A DNA stretch of 64,000 nucleotides, taken from contig CAMDFR010000001.1 in the NCBI GenBank assembly GCA_945897725.1, positions 124,001 to 188,000 on the forward strand, in the 5' to 3' direction. Positions 16,456 to 26,127 of the stretch are shown one piece after another. Under the pieces are notes generated by a model. It saw only the letters and a list, made by a program, of their open reading frames with translations, had not been told where the DNA came from and made no database searches. This DNA is from Chitinophaga pinensis (GTDB taxonomy: Bacteria > Bacteroidota > Bacteroidia > Chitinophagales > CAMDFR01). A program made the position numbers and the translations under genes. Numbering within the stretch: the stretch's first letter is position 1; each line of letters begins with the position of its first letter.

Positions 16456-17925
16456 CTAAAAATTTATTTTGATTAAACGAAAATCATTGTTTCTATAACT
16501 AGGCAAAACTAACTCATTTGTCTGAGTCTGCACCGCCATTTTAGGTATCAGCATCAAATTCTTTTCATCCTGACTGAGTAATATTTTTTTTCGACTTTCA
16601 AGTACATTAGATAATTTTTCTTGTACCAACTCAGCATTTACAGCGACATCATCTACATAAAAAAGATTTAATGACACACCATTATTTGCTATAAAGAAGG
16701 AGGAGAAAGAACCATTGTCATTCTCTGTTACCTGCTTTTTTCTGATGATTTGATATTTATTAAAATGGCCATCCCTATCAAAATAAAATACTAGTATGTC
16801 ATTGTAGTGATAGATATTCACCGTACGTAAACTTGGCGAAAAGCCACTACCACCAAAACTAGGCATACTCAGATCGATGCCGTCATGTATCTCATTGTCT
16901 TCTTTATAGAATGATTCTGCAATACAGACACTGCCTCCATCAATGGTAGCAATAACTTTTTTTATCTTAAAGGTATACAAGGCCCCGTTTTCTTTTACTA
17001 TTCCTTTCGTTACATCAGAAATAAATGCATCATTAAACAAAAAATCATTGCTAGACATTTCACCTAAGCTATCGGTACTTATAGCATAGTTCGCCAATGA
17101 TCTAGCACCTGCTTTTAATTCCTGTTGTTCATCTAAAAAAACATGACAGATCAATTTCTTATTCTTTTCATCTAATTGAAAAAAAGGATCGTTAAAAATG
17201 GGTTTCGCCATTTGGAGTGTACAAGAGTCTACTACGTTTCCATTTCTATCAATCTTTTTAACCTCATAAACAGTTGCTGTATTTTTACTCTCGTATTTTA
17301 AAATTAAAAACGTGTTTCCATTATTATCAACCAAACCATCTTCTGCAAAGGCTTCTGCATTCTTTTTAGAAACAGAGACACTTGACTTAAAAACAATTTC
17401 TCCCGTATTAAGTGCGGAAACAATTCTCATGTGAGTCAATTGTCCATCTTGATAAATCGGCACAAAAAAACTAATCTGCTTTTTGTTTAGACTATAAGAA
17501 AAAGAGACGCGCATGTCCTCTGTATTGCTTTGAAACACTACAGTATCTATTACTCTTTCATTGGAAGTTTCAATTTTATTACTGATCAATGCACTGCACA
17601 AATAAAACTCCTTCTTGTGGTAATCTGAATAAAAAAAACTGGTGCCCCGCTCGTTTACAGCGAAGGTCACTGGTGTATAATTAGGTCTTTTGATCAATAG
17701 AGTTCTAGAGAATAAAAGATTTAGTTTGCTATCATACAAGTCAATTCTCTCCTCATTTTTGCCATAGTTTCTTATCCAAAACCCGGCATCGTTTTTACCA
17801 AGAATTTTAAACTTGGGCGTCCGATTACTTGTCTCAATGGGCTTGGAAATCAGAATCTCCTGCGACTGAAGTTCAACCGAGAAAACAAACACAAAAAATA
17901 AGACTAAAATCTTTTGATATAACAT
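16456..17925 (-). CDS. secreted protein of unknown function
   Basis: A 489-residue protein with a signal peptide (MLYQKILVLFFVFVFSVELQS) and a beta-rich body with repeated short patterns such as DYHKKEFYLCSALI, DNNGNTFLILKY and DRDGHFNKYQIIRK. The pattern suggests a beta-propeller-like fold, but no family could be named. No T9SS C-terminal domain or lipobox is present, so it is probably periplasmic. It precedes the DUF6427-like gene by 7 nt. The oppC terminator separates it from the importer operon, although read-through is possible. Confidence 0.6.
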   Translation of the reverse strand: MLYQKILVLFFVFVFSVELQSQEILISKPIETSNRTPKFKILGKNDAGFWIRNYGKNEERIDLYDSKLNLLFSRTLLIKRPNYTPVTFAVNERGTSFFYSDYHKKEFYLCSALISNKIETSNERVIDTVVFQSNTEDMRVSFSYSLNKKQISFFVPIYQDGQLTHMRIVSALNTGEIVFKSSVSVSKKNAEAFAEDGLVDNNGNTFLILKYESKNTATVYEVKKIDRNGNVVDSCTLQMAKPIFNDPFFQLDEKNKKLICHVFLDEQQELKAGARSLANYAISTDSLGEMSSNDFLFNDAFISDVTKGIVKENGALYTFKIKKVIATIDGGSVCIAESFYKEDNEIHDGIDLSMPSFGGSGFSPSLRTVNIYHYNDILVFYFDRDGHFNKYQIIRKKQVTENDNGSFSSFFIANNGVSLNLFYVDDVAVNAELVQEKLSNVLESRKKILLSQDEKNLMLIPKMAVQTQTNELVLPSYRNNDFRLIKINF

Positions 17926-17995
17926 GATACGAAGTTAAAACATATCCTTTACATTTTGTCAAAATAGAAGCGTAGAGCTTTCCTTTAAAACACAA

Positions 17996-18023
17996 AAAAA
18001 ACCATCACTATTGATGGTTTTTT
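17996..18023 (-). terminator. Rho-independent terminator of the oppABC operon
   Basis: A hairpin with arms AACCATCA / TGATGGTT, loop CTAT and A/T runs on both sides lies 22 nt beyond the oppC stop on the minus strand. Confidence 0.8.
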
Positions 18024-18044
18024 CTATAAATATATTGTAAATTA

Positions 18045-19373
18045 TTATTGCTTTAATCTAGGATCGATAGCATCAGTAAGTCCTTCTCCAACAAAGTTAA
18101 AAACAGTAACAGTGATAAAAATTGCGAAACCTGGGAAAACTGCTAACCACCATGCTGGAGCATATTCTCGTGCACTACTCAGTAATTTACCCCACGTAAT
18201 AACATCAGACTGTGTTCCTATTCCTAAGAAGGACAAGCTCGATTCTGCAAGAATAGCACCAGCTACCCCAAAAGCAATAGAAATAAGTACTGGGGTTAAA
18301 GCGTTTGGAATAGCATGCTTAAAAATAATTCTCCATTCAGGATATCCCAAGGATTGAGCAGCTTCAATAAATTCAAGATTTCTCACCCTTAGTAACTCTG
18401 CCCTGATGAATTTTGCGATACCAGTCCAACCCGTAAGTCCTATGATTACCATGATCAGCATGATAGAAGGTTTTTTGATGATGGCGCAAATGGTCAAAAT
18501 CAATAGAAGTGTTGGTATCGATATAATGACCTCAATCGTTCTGGAAACTAAAATATCTATAGGAATATTAACCTTTTTACTAAGCAATGATATTTTTTTG
18601 AACGGAAACAAATAGACTATTAGATTAGGAATAGCCATTAACAGTATAAAAAGAAATGTACTGAATAAAAAAGAGAGTATAAAGCTACTAAAAGATTCTG
18701 CCATGGCATCTGACATGCTATAAGATCTAACCACAAAGGAATAAAACAATGCAAATGGAACAAACAATAAGTTTAATAATAAACGGATGCGAGACATTTT
18801 AAATCTTTCGTCACCATAATAACCAGCCATTGAACCTAGAAAAATTCCAATCAAGGATGCTATTGACATAGAAACAACACCAACCAACATGGCTATTCGC
18901 GTTCCATGTATCAATCCCGATAACAAATCTCTCCCTATCTGATCTGTACCCAACCAGTGTGTCCATCTTTTCGATGCGACTTTTTGATCTTTAAAAGGAG
19001 GTTTGTAGTCATTATTGTCCTTGTCTGTTTTATATGGTGCATAAGGCACTGGTGGAAAAAGAACAGCGTCATATTTCATATTTTGCCAGTCGGCATTGAT
19101 AAGCTCTACAGGCCATTTACTAATGCCCATATCAACCGTATATTGTTTCACAATAGGAAAATAAGTGCTGCCATTATACTTACAATATAAAGGTTTGTCG
19201 TTTGCCAAAAAATCAGCGATCAATCCTAAGAAAATAAGAAAATAAATAATTCTTAATGACCAAAGTGCTAATTTGTTTTTCTTAAACTGACGTTTAACAA
19301 TGGCACCATAACTATGATCCACTTGTGTGACTGTTTCTCTTTCTTTTGCTTGTTGATTGCTTGTGCTGCTCAT
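18045..19373 (-). CDS. peptide ABC transporter permease OppC-like
   Basis: A 442-residue BPD-type inner-membrane permease. After an N-terminal helix (about residues 35-55) is a periplasmic segment of about 80 residues, then the conserved TM domain with the DQIGRDLLSGLIHG motif and the EAA loop (EAAQSLGYPEWRIIFKHAIPN). It would pair with the OppB-like protein as the channel of a di/oligopeptide importer. At 442 residues it is well above the roughly 300 of E. coli OppC. It starts 30 nt after oppB. No oppD/oppF ATPase genes follow. Confidence 0.9.
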   Translation of the reverse strand: MSSTSNQQAKERETVTQVDHSYGAIVKRQFKKNKLALWSLRIIYFLIFLGLIADFLANDKPLYCKYNGSTYFPIVKQYTVDMGISKWPVELINADWQNMKYDAVLFPPVPYAPYKTDKDNNDYKPPFKDQKVASKRWTHWLGTDQIGRDLLSGLIHGTRIAMLVGVVSMSIASLIGIFLGSMAGYYGDERFKMSRIRLLLNLLFVPFALFYSFVVRSYSMSDAMAESFSSFILSFLFSTFLFILLMAIPNLIVYLFPFKKISLLSKKVNIPIDILVSRTIEVIISIPTLLLILTICAIIKKPSIMLIMVIIGLTGWTGIAKFIRAELLRVRNLEFIEAAQSLGYPEWRIIFKHAIPNALTPVLISIAFGVAGAILAESSLSFLGIGTQSDVITWGKLLSSAREYAPAWWLAVFPGFAIFITVTVFNFVGEGLTDAIDPRLKQ

Positions 19374-19403
19374 ATTACGTTTAGCTCTTTTCTAATTTAA
19401 CAA

Positions 19404-20942
19404 TTATGATTTTTTAGTCAATGAGATACGAGGATCTACAAAACCATATAATATATCGGCAATCAAATTCCCAGCCATAGTAAGAATTGCTGAACACATT
19501 AAAATAGTGAATAGCACTGGATAATTTCTTGATACCACTGACTCGTAGCTGACCCGCCCCATGGCAGGTATAGTGAAAATATATTCGATAATCACGGCAC
19601 CACTGATCATGGCTGGTAGAAAACTAGCAAACATGGTTACAATTGGAATAAGTGAGTTTCTAAAAGCATGTTTCCAAATCACTTTATTAGGAGTTAAACC
19701 CTTAGCAAAAGCTGTTCTTATATAATCTTGGCGTAAGACAGATAACATACTCCCACGCATCATTCGAGAAACAAAAGCAAATGCTCCTAACAACATACAA
19801 AACATGGGTAAAGCTAAGTGATAAGCACGGTCTGTCAACCTTTCCATAAAAGTAAACTCCTCTCCCGTTTTACCAATGCCATGGTCTGGGAAGATATTCA
19901 TCCACTCGGCATAATGACCATTTGTGAAGAATATTATCATCAATGTAGCTATCCAAAATGTTGGTAAAGAATACAAAATAAAATTCACAGAGGTAACAAT
20001 TCTGTCATAAGTAGTACCCTTTTTTACCGCTAAGGATACGCCCATAGGGATGGCAATGAGGTATATCAAAAGAAATTCAAAAAAATTGATAATTAACGTC
20101 AAGCTCATTGATTCCTTAATAATAGAAGAAACCTTTCTACCGTCTTGGTAAGATTTTCCGAAATCACCTCTCAAAAATCCATAACAAGATCTTGATGCGT
20201 CTTCATTCTTACCCACCCATGGCAAGTCACCAAAGATCCATCTATGATATTGGTTTCTCAATCCATAGAATTGAATAGCGGGAATATAATTTTTATTAGG
20301 CGTTGCCTCGTTGATCATTTTATCATAAGCCGCTTGCAATTCCTTAGCCAAGGGTTGCACACTTGACATTGCATAATAACTAACAGGGGCAGAAGCGCTA
20401 TCTCTTTTTACCTCTGATTTAAAATTCACTGCTTCATTGATAGAACGCAAAGATTGATGTATTAGAGTATCATCATAAGAACTGAACAAATTATTGACGC
20501 TTTCTCTCGCTGTTTGTACTCTTGTGAAAGTGGTGTTGTCAATAGTGTCTATAGGTAGATTCAATAATGCAAGTTCAAACTTTTTACCAGTTGCAAAGTA
20601 ATTACTAATCTGAGGCCAGTTTCCATACCTATCAATCAAACGACTTAAGTTGTCTCTTTCTACTGCTCTTCTTATCTTATACAAGGTATCTGGATAGGCT
20701 GCAGAAGTTATTGAAAAATAAAAGGCAGGCAAATTACGCCCTAACTTTTCGCTTAGTTCTAAATATTGCTTTTCACCAGTTTGCTTTTCACTTAATCCAT
20801 TGGTATTACCACTCATCCCTCCTTTCAGCTTTAACTCTACAGGATCTCCTGGCGCCATTTGCCCCAATGAAAAAGTAATGAGCGATATTACAATAAAAGT
20901 AGGAATAAAATATAGAAGACGCTTAATGACGTATTTGAACAT
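19404..20942 (-). CDS. peptide ABC transporter permease OppB-like with large periplasmic insertion
   Basis: A 512-residue permease. The first helix (YFIPTFIVISLITFSLGQMA) and GDPVELKL are typical of OppB. Between them and the usual LRGDFGKSYQDGRKV motif is a mostly helical, charged segment of about 200 residues (about 40-255) absent from E. coli OppB (306 aa). The EAA loop is TAFAKGLTPNKVIWKHAFRN. The insertion should lie outside the inner membrane and may contact the binding lipoprotein. It is co-transcribed with oppA upstream (34 nt gap) and oppC downstream. Confidence 0.9.
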   Translation of the reverse strand: MFKYVIKRLLYFIPTFIVISLITFSLGQMAPGDPVELKLKGGMSGNTNGLSEKQTGEKQYLELSEKLGRNLPAFYFSITSAAYPDTLYKIRRAVERDNLSRLIDRYGNWPQISNYFATGKKFELALLNLPIDTIDNTTFTRVQTARESVNNLFSSYDDTLIHQSLRSINEAVNFKSEVKRDSASAPVSYYAMSSVQPLAKELQAAYDKMINEATPNKNYIPAIQFYGLRNQYHRWIFGDLPWVGKNEDASRSCYGFLRGDFGKSYQDGRKVSSIIKESMSLTLIINFFEFLLIYLIAIPMGVSLAVKKGTTYDRIVTSVNFILYSLPTFWIATLMIIFFTNGHYAEWMNIFPDHGIGKTGEEFTFMERLTDRAYHLALPMFCMLLGAFAFVSRMMRGSMLSVLRQDYIRTAFAKGLTPNKVIWKHAFRNSLIPIVTMFASFLPAMISGAVIIEYIFTIPAMGRVSYESVVSRNYPVLFTILMCSAILTMAGNLIADILYGFVDPRISLTKKS

Positions 20943-20976
20943 CGTGTGTGCTTTAAATTGAAAAAACTATGATTGA

Positions 20977-22782
20977 TTATTTACCGAAGTTTGCGTCCAT
21001 TTTTAATTCCATTTCAACAAAACCAGGTCGAATCAAAGTGGTCATTGCATCTGGGAAACGCTTATGTATGGCAAATCTATTTTTAGAACTTGAGATAAAA
21101 ATATAAGGTTGCGCATCATAAATCATTTGTTGCAAATCTTTATACATCTGATCTCTCTTTGCATCATCTTGCTCATTTCTCAAGGCCTCTATCAAAACAT
21201 CAGATTTTTGATCTCCGAAGCCTGGGAAATTATCACCATCTGTATAAGATCTTGTATGCCATATCTGATTTGGATCTTCCAATCCAGTAACACCTCCCCA
21301 ACTTCCCATGTATAATTCAAAGTTATGTTTTTTTACTTCTTGAATTAAAACGGTAAACTCTTTTGGCGAAGTAGATAACTCACAACCTGCCTTACGGAAA
21401 GATTCTTGAAGGATGGCTGCTACTTGGTCACCGATACCTCCACCAGAACCATATTTAATAGTAAAGTTCAACTCTTCTTTTTTACCATTAATTACTTTGT
21501 CTCTGATACCATTTCCATCACTATCCAACCAACCTGCTTCTGTTAAAAGTGTCTTAGCCTTCTCAACATCATAAAGAATAGGCTTCAGATTGGTGTTGAA
21601 ATATCTCTTTAACGGGCTTATCATCCCCACTTGTCTGACAGCCATATTATATTGTAAGTTCTTAATGATTTGATCAACATCTGTTAGATGAGCCAGCGCT
21701 CTTCTTACTTTAACATCACTCAATTTATTATTTCTCATATTCATGGCGATATACAAGTAGGATAATTGATCCTCTTTATACAATTTATACTTTGCTGTAT
21801 CTTTTTCGCTTTTTTGCAAATCCAAAAAGTCCTTTGCCTTGATAGATTTCAAAATATCAACTTTCTCACCACGAAGTGAAGACAATGCGCCCGCATCATC
21901 TTGGATAATTTCAAAAGTGATTTTGCTTGGAAAAGCATTGAAACCAATAAGTTTAGACGCCAAAGCATCACCCCACCAGTTTTGTTTTTTCTTCAATACA
22001 ATTCTTTGACCTGTTTCATATTTATCCAAAGCATATGGACCGCAACCACTTACCCCTTTTGGATCGCGTGAATGATAGTCACCATTAAAATCATCAGCAA
22101 ATTTTTTCAGTTCCATGTTTCCCTTCAGCTTGTCGGTATTTGCTGGATCATTCAATTCTTTTACCGTGAACTTTGCCATGATTTTAGAAGGATCATACAC
22201 ATATTCTGGAATGATGTTCATACCACTTACTTCTTCAGAAAGCATATATCTTCCTTTACACATCAACGTAAATTTGCGAGGATTGCTTGGATCCATGATA
22301 ATGTCGTCTATAAACTCATAAAAAGGTCTGAATGTCTCACTTTCGCACAATGGATTTTTCAAGGCTTTTAGTGTAAAGGCAACATCCGAAGCCATTACAG
22401 GTGAACCATTATCCCATTTTGCTTCTGGTCTTAATTCATATACAAAAGACATTCCTCCTTTATAAGGTCCATCCTCAATAAGTGTTTTTGTTGGTCTTGA
22501 AACGGCTAACAATGGAACCAATTCTAAAGTCTTTGGGTTTTGACCTAATAGAGACATAAAAATATCAGCTACTGGGAAAGTAGAATAACCACTAGTATAA
22601 GTATAAGGATTTATCTTATCGGCATCGGCTACTTCACGAATAACAATTTCATTGATACCTGCTCTGTCACATTTTACGCCACTACCTGAGTTGGATTTTT
22701 TTCCTCCACCACAAGAACTAATCATGAGCGAGAAAGTAAATAAGGATAAAAGACTACATTTGATAAGATAATTTTTTTTCAT
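20977..22782 (-). CDS. peptide ABC transporter substrate-binding lipoprotein OppA-like
   Basis: A 601-residue SBP family 5 protein. The signal peptide ends in a lipobox (SLMISSCGGG, Cys about residue 24). Conserved family stretches include RPEAKWDNGSPVMASDVAFT, then GCGPYALDKYETGQRIVLKK and VRRALAHLTDVDQIIK. It would capture peptides in the periplasm for the two permeases downstream. It is the first gene of the operon, behind a near-perfect Bacteroidota promoter at 22818-22848. Confidence 0.92.
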   Translation of the reverse strand: MKKNYLIKCSLLSLFTFSLMISSCGGGKKSNSGSGVKCDRAGINEIVIREVADADKINPYTYTSGYSTFPVADIFMSLLGQNPKTLELVPLLAVSRPTKTLIEDGPYKGGMSFVYELRPEAKWDNGSPVMASDVAFTLKALKNPLCESETFRPFYEFIDDIIMDPSNPRKFTLMCKGRYMLSEEVSGMNIIPEYVYDPSKIMAKFTVKELNDPANTDKLKGNMELKKFADDFNGDYHSRDPKGVSGCGPYALDKYETGQRIVLKKKQNWWGDALASKLIGFNAFPSKITFEIIQDDAGALSSLRGEKVDILKSIKAKDFLDLQKSEKDTAKYKLYKEDQLSYLYIAMNMRNNKLSDVKVRRALAHLTDVDQIIKNLQYNMAVRQVGMISPLKRYFNTNLKPILYDVEKAKTLLTEAGWLDSDGNGIRDKVINGKKEELNFTIKYGSGGGIGDQVAAILQESFRKAGCELSTSPKEFTVLIQEVKKHNFELYMGSWGGVTGLEDPNQIWHTRSYTDGDNFPGFGDQKSDVLIEALRNEQDDAKRDQMYKDLQQMIYDAQPYIFISSSKNRFAIHKRFPDAMTTLIRPGFVEMELKMDANFGK

Positions 22783-22817
22783 TTGGTATAATTGTTGTCT
22801 ATTAATAAATCGATTGC

Positions 22818-22848
22818 CAAAGATATATTTTATTCCACGATTAACAAA
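22818..22848 (-). promoter_or_regulatory. promoter of the oppABC operon
   Basis: On the minus strand, TTTG (22848-22845), a 19-nt spacer and TATCTTTG (22825-22818) match the Bacteroidota housekeeping consensus. The predicted transcription start is near 22811, about 29 nt before the oppA ATG. Confidence 0.8.
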
Positions 22849-22889
22849 AAGTTAAAATTGGTGTTATCATACTATAACAAACCCCCTTT

Positions 22890-23801
22890 ATGAATCAAAA
22901 AACAGTCCTTGTCACAGGCGCATCGGGTATGGTGGCCAGCAAATTAATTGATCTTCTCCTTCAAAAAGGATATCGAGTGAATACGCTTAGTCGAAAACCC
23001 AATCAACGCAAAGATGTTCAATCTTTTTTATGGAATTTAGATAGTAAATATATTGATGAACAAGCCATTTTAAGTGCAAATTTCATTATACATTTAGCTG
23101 GCGAAAGCGTCGCTGCAGAAAGATGGACACTGTCGAGAAAAAAGAAAATCTTGGATAGTAGAATCGACAGTACAAAACTGCTGATGTCTGTTTTAAAAAA
23201 ACATAAGCATTGCTTAGATGGCTATATTGGTGCCTCCGCCATTGGGTTCTATGGTGATAGAGGAACAGAAGCATTGACCGAAACTTCTGTAGCTAAAAAA
23301 TGCTTCCTTTCTGATGTTTGTATAGAATGGGAGCAAGCGCATCAACAAATAAGCGATTACACGAAAAGACTAGTCATATTTAGAATTGGTGTTGTTTTAG
23401 ATAAAAATGAAGGCGCCTTGAAGGAAATGATGAAAGCCTTTCCACTGTCACTCAATTATCTTGGAGATGGCAAACAATCCACCTCCTTTATTGCATTAGA
23501 CGACTTGGCAAAAATGTTGGTCTTCAGTGTGGAGGATAGCAAGATAAATGGAATATATAATGCTGTAGGACCAGAAGTACTTTCCAACAAACAACTCATC
23601 AGCACCCTTTCAAGATTTAAAAAACCCCTCTTGCCTATTACTTCAGTTCCAGCATTCATTTTGAAGGCAATCATGGGCGAGGCAGCGGTTATTGCCCTGT
23701 ATAGTCAAAATTGTTCCGCTGAAAAGATACTGAACACCGGCTTTGTATTTGACTTCCCTAATTTGGATCTTGTTTTTCAACATTTATTTAAGAAGAGCTA
23801 G
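22890..23801 (+). CDS. TIGR01777-family NAD(P)-dependent epimerase-like protein
   Basis: A 303-residue extended short-chain dehydrogenase-like protein. The Rossmann motif is VLVTGASGMVASKLIDLL. Further family landmarks are NFIIHLAGESVAAERWT, IGASAIGFYGDRG and FIALDDLAKML. The C-terminal part (PLLPITSVPAFILKAIMGE) matches the DUF1731-type tail of the TIGR01777 (YfcH/SDR39U1) group. Substrate unknown. It is divergent from the opp operon, with 107 nt between the starts, and lies upstream of lptC. Confidence 0.88.
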   Translation: MNQKTVLVTGASGMVASKLIDLLLQKGYRVNTLSRKPNQRKDVQSFLWNLDSKYIDEQAILSANFIIHLAGESVAAERWTLSRKKKILDSRIDSTKLLMSVLKKHKHCLDGYIGASAIGFYGDRGTEALTETSVAKKCFLSDVCIEWEQAHQQISDYTKRLVIFRIGVVLDKNEGALKEMMKAFPLSLNYLGDGKQSTSFIALDDLAKMLVFSVEDSKINGIYNAVGPEVLSNKQLISTLSRFKKPLLPITSVPAFILKAIMGEAAVIALYSQNCSAEKILNTGFVFDFPNLDLVFQHLFKKS

Positions 23802-23855
23802 TTTGCTATCATATAGAATTCCATTAATTTATAACCATTTTAAATCAGGGATGCG

Positions 23856-23863
23856 TATTTTTG
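23856..23863 (+). promoter_or_regulatory. -7 element directly in front of lptC
   Basis: TATTTTTG fits TAnnTTTG and ends 7 nt before the lptC ATG (23871), so the expected transcription start nearly coincides with the start codon. No convincing -33 TTTG. Confidence 0.45.
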
Positions 23864-23870
23864 TGACCTC

Positions 23871-24440
23871 ATGATCAAACATCGATTCTTTCTTCTTTTT
23901 ATGATGATTCCCTTTTTAAGTATTGGGTTGTCTAGTTGTGTAAATGACTTAAAAAAAATAGATGAGGTGGCTTCTCTTAAAGATATTGGGGTTGAACTAG
24001 GTAAGAACGTTGAGGTGGTGGTAAGCAATAATGGAATCATGCGCGTGAAAATCATTGCCACAGAAACCAAAAGACATATGGAAGGAACACCCTATACAGA
24101 GTTTCCAAGAGGGATTAAGGCATACACCTACAATGCAGCTTCAGAAATTGAAAGTTCAATGACAGCTAAATATGCCACTATTATAGAACATGGAGGAAAG
24201 ATTGAAACCATGAATGCCAAAAATGATGTGGTAGTAGTCAATCTAAAAGGCGAAAAATTAAACACGGAAGAGTTGATGTGGAAACAAGCAGAAAAAAAAA
24301 TCTATGCCACTGGCTTTGTAAGAATCACCACTCCAGATGAAATTATTTATGGAAACGGTTTGGAGGCTAAAGAAGATTTTAGTGAGTATACTATTAAAAA
24401 AGTGACTGGTACAGTGAAAATCAAAAACGATGATTTATAA
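23871..24440 (+). CDS. lptC: LPS export lipoprotein LptC
   Basis: A 189-residue protein with a signal sequence and lipobox (LSIGLSSC, Cys about residue 24), then an LptC/OstA-like beta-jellyroll (VEVVVSNNGIMRVKIIATET, then TEELMWKQAEKKIYATGFVR). LptC is part of the bridge that carries lipopolysaccharide from the inner membrane to LptA and LptD. Proteobacterial LptC has a membrane anchor; a lipidated form is usual in Bacteroidota. It is followed by a small membrane protein and a CBS-domain protein, a neighbourhood I recall from other Bacteroidota. Confidence 0.85.
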   Translation: MIKHRFFLLFMMIPFLSIGLSSCVNDLKKIDEVASLKDIGVELGKNVEVVVSNNGIMRVKIIATETKRHMEGTPYTEFPRGIKAYTYNAASEIESSMTAKYATIIEHGGKIETMNAKNDVVVVNLKGEKLNTEELMWKQAEKKIYATGFVRITTPDEIIYGNGLEAKEDFSEYTIKKVTGTVKIKNDDL

Positions 24441-24481
24441 GACCAAGCATACATTTTCAACCAATTTAATTTGAATAATTA

Positions 24482-24739
24482 ATGAAATTTCTAAAGTATT
24501 TCGAAACCTTATGGAAGGTGGCTATCGCCCTTTCGCTCTTCACCGCCGTGTTCAATATTTTTCGCTACAAAACATTCGATTATCATGTTTTTTTACCCAT
24601 CGTTTGTGCCATCATGAGTTTTGTACTTTGGAGAAATTTACAAGGACAGCGACAGTTTATGGAGAAAATGAGACAACGTAGAGAGGAGGATGAAGCCAAC
24701 AAAAACAAGGAAGAAGAGCCGAACGATAGTGAACAATAA
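24482..24739 (+). CDS. small two-helix membrane protein, unknown function
   Basis: An 85-residue protein with two hydrophobic segments (about 10-25 and 34-49: TLWKVAIALSLFTAVFNIF, then YHVFLPIVCAIMSFVLW) and a highly charged Glu/Lys/Arg tail (MRQRREEDEANKNKEEE). Its position 41 nt after lptC suggests an envelope role, but no family is recognised. The codon pattern and clean start argue that it is a real gene. Confidence 0.65.
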   Translation: MKFLKYFETLWKVAIALSLFTAVFNIFRYKTFDYHVFLPIVCAIMSFVLWRNLQGQRQFMEKMRQRREEDEANKNKEEEPNDSEQ

Positions 24740-24818
24740 GCTTATGAAAACTAGTTCTTTGATTCCTTTCCTTTTATCAACAAGAACAAGATTTACGCTT
24801 AAATTATCTTATTCTTTG

Positions 24819-24826
24819 TAAATTTG
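24819..24826 (+). promoter_or_regulatory. -7 element upstream of the CBS-domain protein gene
   Basis: TAAATTTG matches TAnnTTTG and ends 13 nt before the ATG at 24840. The -33 region is poor. Confidence 0.4.
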
Positions 24827-24839
24827 ATTTCAATTCAAC

Positions 24840-26117
24840 ATGGATATTCTTGCCCTCATTATCATTCTTGCTTTTATCGCCTTCTTTTCGGGCATAGAAA
24901 TAGCATTCCTTTCTGCCAATAAATTAAGAATTGAGTTGGATAAAAACAAAGGAACCACCTCAGGTAAAATTCTTTCTAAGTTTAACGAAAATAGGCATCA
25001 ATTTATCAGCACTATGTTGGTAGGATTGAATATTTGCGTGATTCTTTTCGGAAATATTATGGCGAATTTATTGATTCCCGCAAACTATAGTTTTCTGCCA
25101 AAAGGGAATTTTGTATTGCTGCTGAGTCAAACGATTATTACTACATTGATTGTTTTATTTCTAGGAGAGTTCTTTCCAAAAGCACTGTTTCGTATCAATC
25201 CCGACAAAATTTTGTCCTTTTTTGCCATACCACTGAAAGTCATAGAGGCAATCTTATATCCGTTAACAGCCATTTTAGTTGGGACATCACGTTTCTTTAT
25301 GAAGACTTTTTTAAAGAGCGATATCACCGAGCATAAAGAAGAATTCGGCGCCATAGACTTGGAATATCTCATTAAAGAAGTGTCCAATAGTGCAGATAAA
25401 AAGGGAGAAATTGAAGAAGTGAAAGAAATTGATGCGCACATTTTTGAGAAAGCACTTTACTTAAAAGATGTGAAGGTGAGAGAATGTATGGTTCATAGAA
25501 TGAAGGTGGAATATGTAAAAAGCGATGCTTCTATTGAAGAGCTGCGAAGAAAATTCATTGACACACAACATTCGAGAATATTGATTTGTGGAGAATCTAT
25601 TGACCACATTATTGGATACATCCACCATCAAGAATTATTCAAAAGTCCGAAAGAAATTCAACAAATCATTCGACCGATTTTGAATATCACTGAAACCATG
25701 ACCGCTCGTGATTTGCTCTATACCTTCATTCGAGAAAATAAAAACATCGCATGTGTGATTGACGAATATGGTGGAACTGCTGGTATTATTACCTTAGAAG
25801 ACTTGATGGAAGAAATTTTTGGAGAAATAAATGATGAGCATGATGATGATGATAGCACAGAAAAAAAACTAAATGACGGCAGTTTTATCTTAGCGGGAGA
25901 CCTTGAAATTGACTTACTAAACGAGAAGTATGATTTAGGTTTGCCAGAAAGCGAAGACTATGAAACGCTCAATGGATATATTATTCACGCTCATGAATCC
26001 ATTCCTGATACCAATCAAGAAATCACCATAGGAAATCATATTTTCAAAATTTTGAATGCCGAAGACAATAAAATTAACCTGGTCATGTTGATGCCAATAA
26101 AAGAAGATAATTCATAA
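24840..26117 (+). CDS. CNNM/CorC (hemolysin-like, GldE-like) membrane protein with CBS pair
   Basis: A 425-residue protein. An N-terminal DUF21/CNNM transmembrane domain (about 1-185) begins ALIIILAFIAFFSGIEIAFL. A tandem CBS module (about 205-325) contains VRECMVHRMKVEYVK and VIDEYGGTAGIITLEDLMEE. A C-terminal CorC/HlyC domain (about 340-420) contains DGSFILAGDLEIDLLNE. Homologues are linked to Mg2+/Co2+ efflux, and in gliding Bacteroidota GldE belongs to this family. The exact role here is not determined. It lies 11 nt upstream of the transketolase half. Confidence 0.88.
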   Translation: MDILALIIILAFIAFFSGIEIAFLSANKLRIELDKNKGTTSGKILSKFNENRHQFISTMLVGLNICVILFGNIMANLLIPANYSFLPKGNFVLLLSQTIITTLIVLFLGEFFPKALFRINPDKILSFFAIPLKVIEAILYPLTAILVGTSRFFMKTFLKSDITEHKEEFGAIDLEYLIKEVSNSADKKGEIEEVKEIDAHIFEKALYLKDVKVRECMVHRMKVEYVKSDASIEELRRKFIDTQHSRILICGESIDHIIGYIHHQELFKSPKEIQQIIRPILNITETMTARDLLYTFIRENKNIACVIDEYGGTAGIITLEDLMEEIFGEINDEHDDDDSTEKKLNDGSFILAGDLEIDLLNEKYDLGLPESEDYETLNGYIIHAHESIPDTNQEITIGNHIFKILNAEDNKINLVMLMPIKEDNS

Positions 26118-26127
26118 ACCTCAAGAT

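Noticed and set aside
25839-25860. GATGATGAT microsatellite in the CorC-like gene
   Set aside because: It encodes an acidic Asp/His run within the domain linker and stays in frame; ordinary low-complexity coding sequence.
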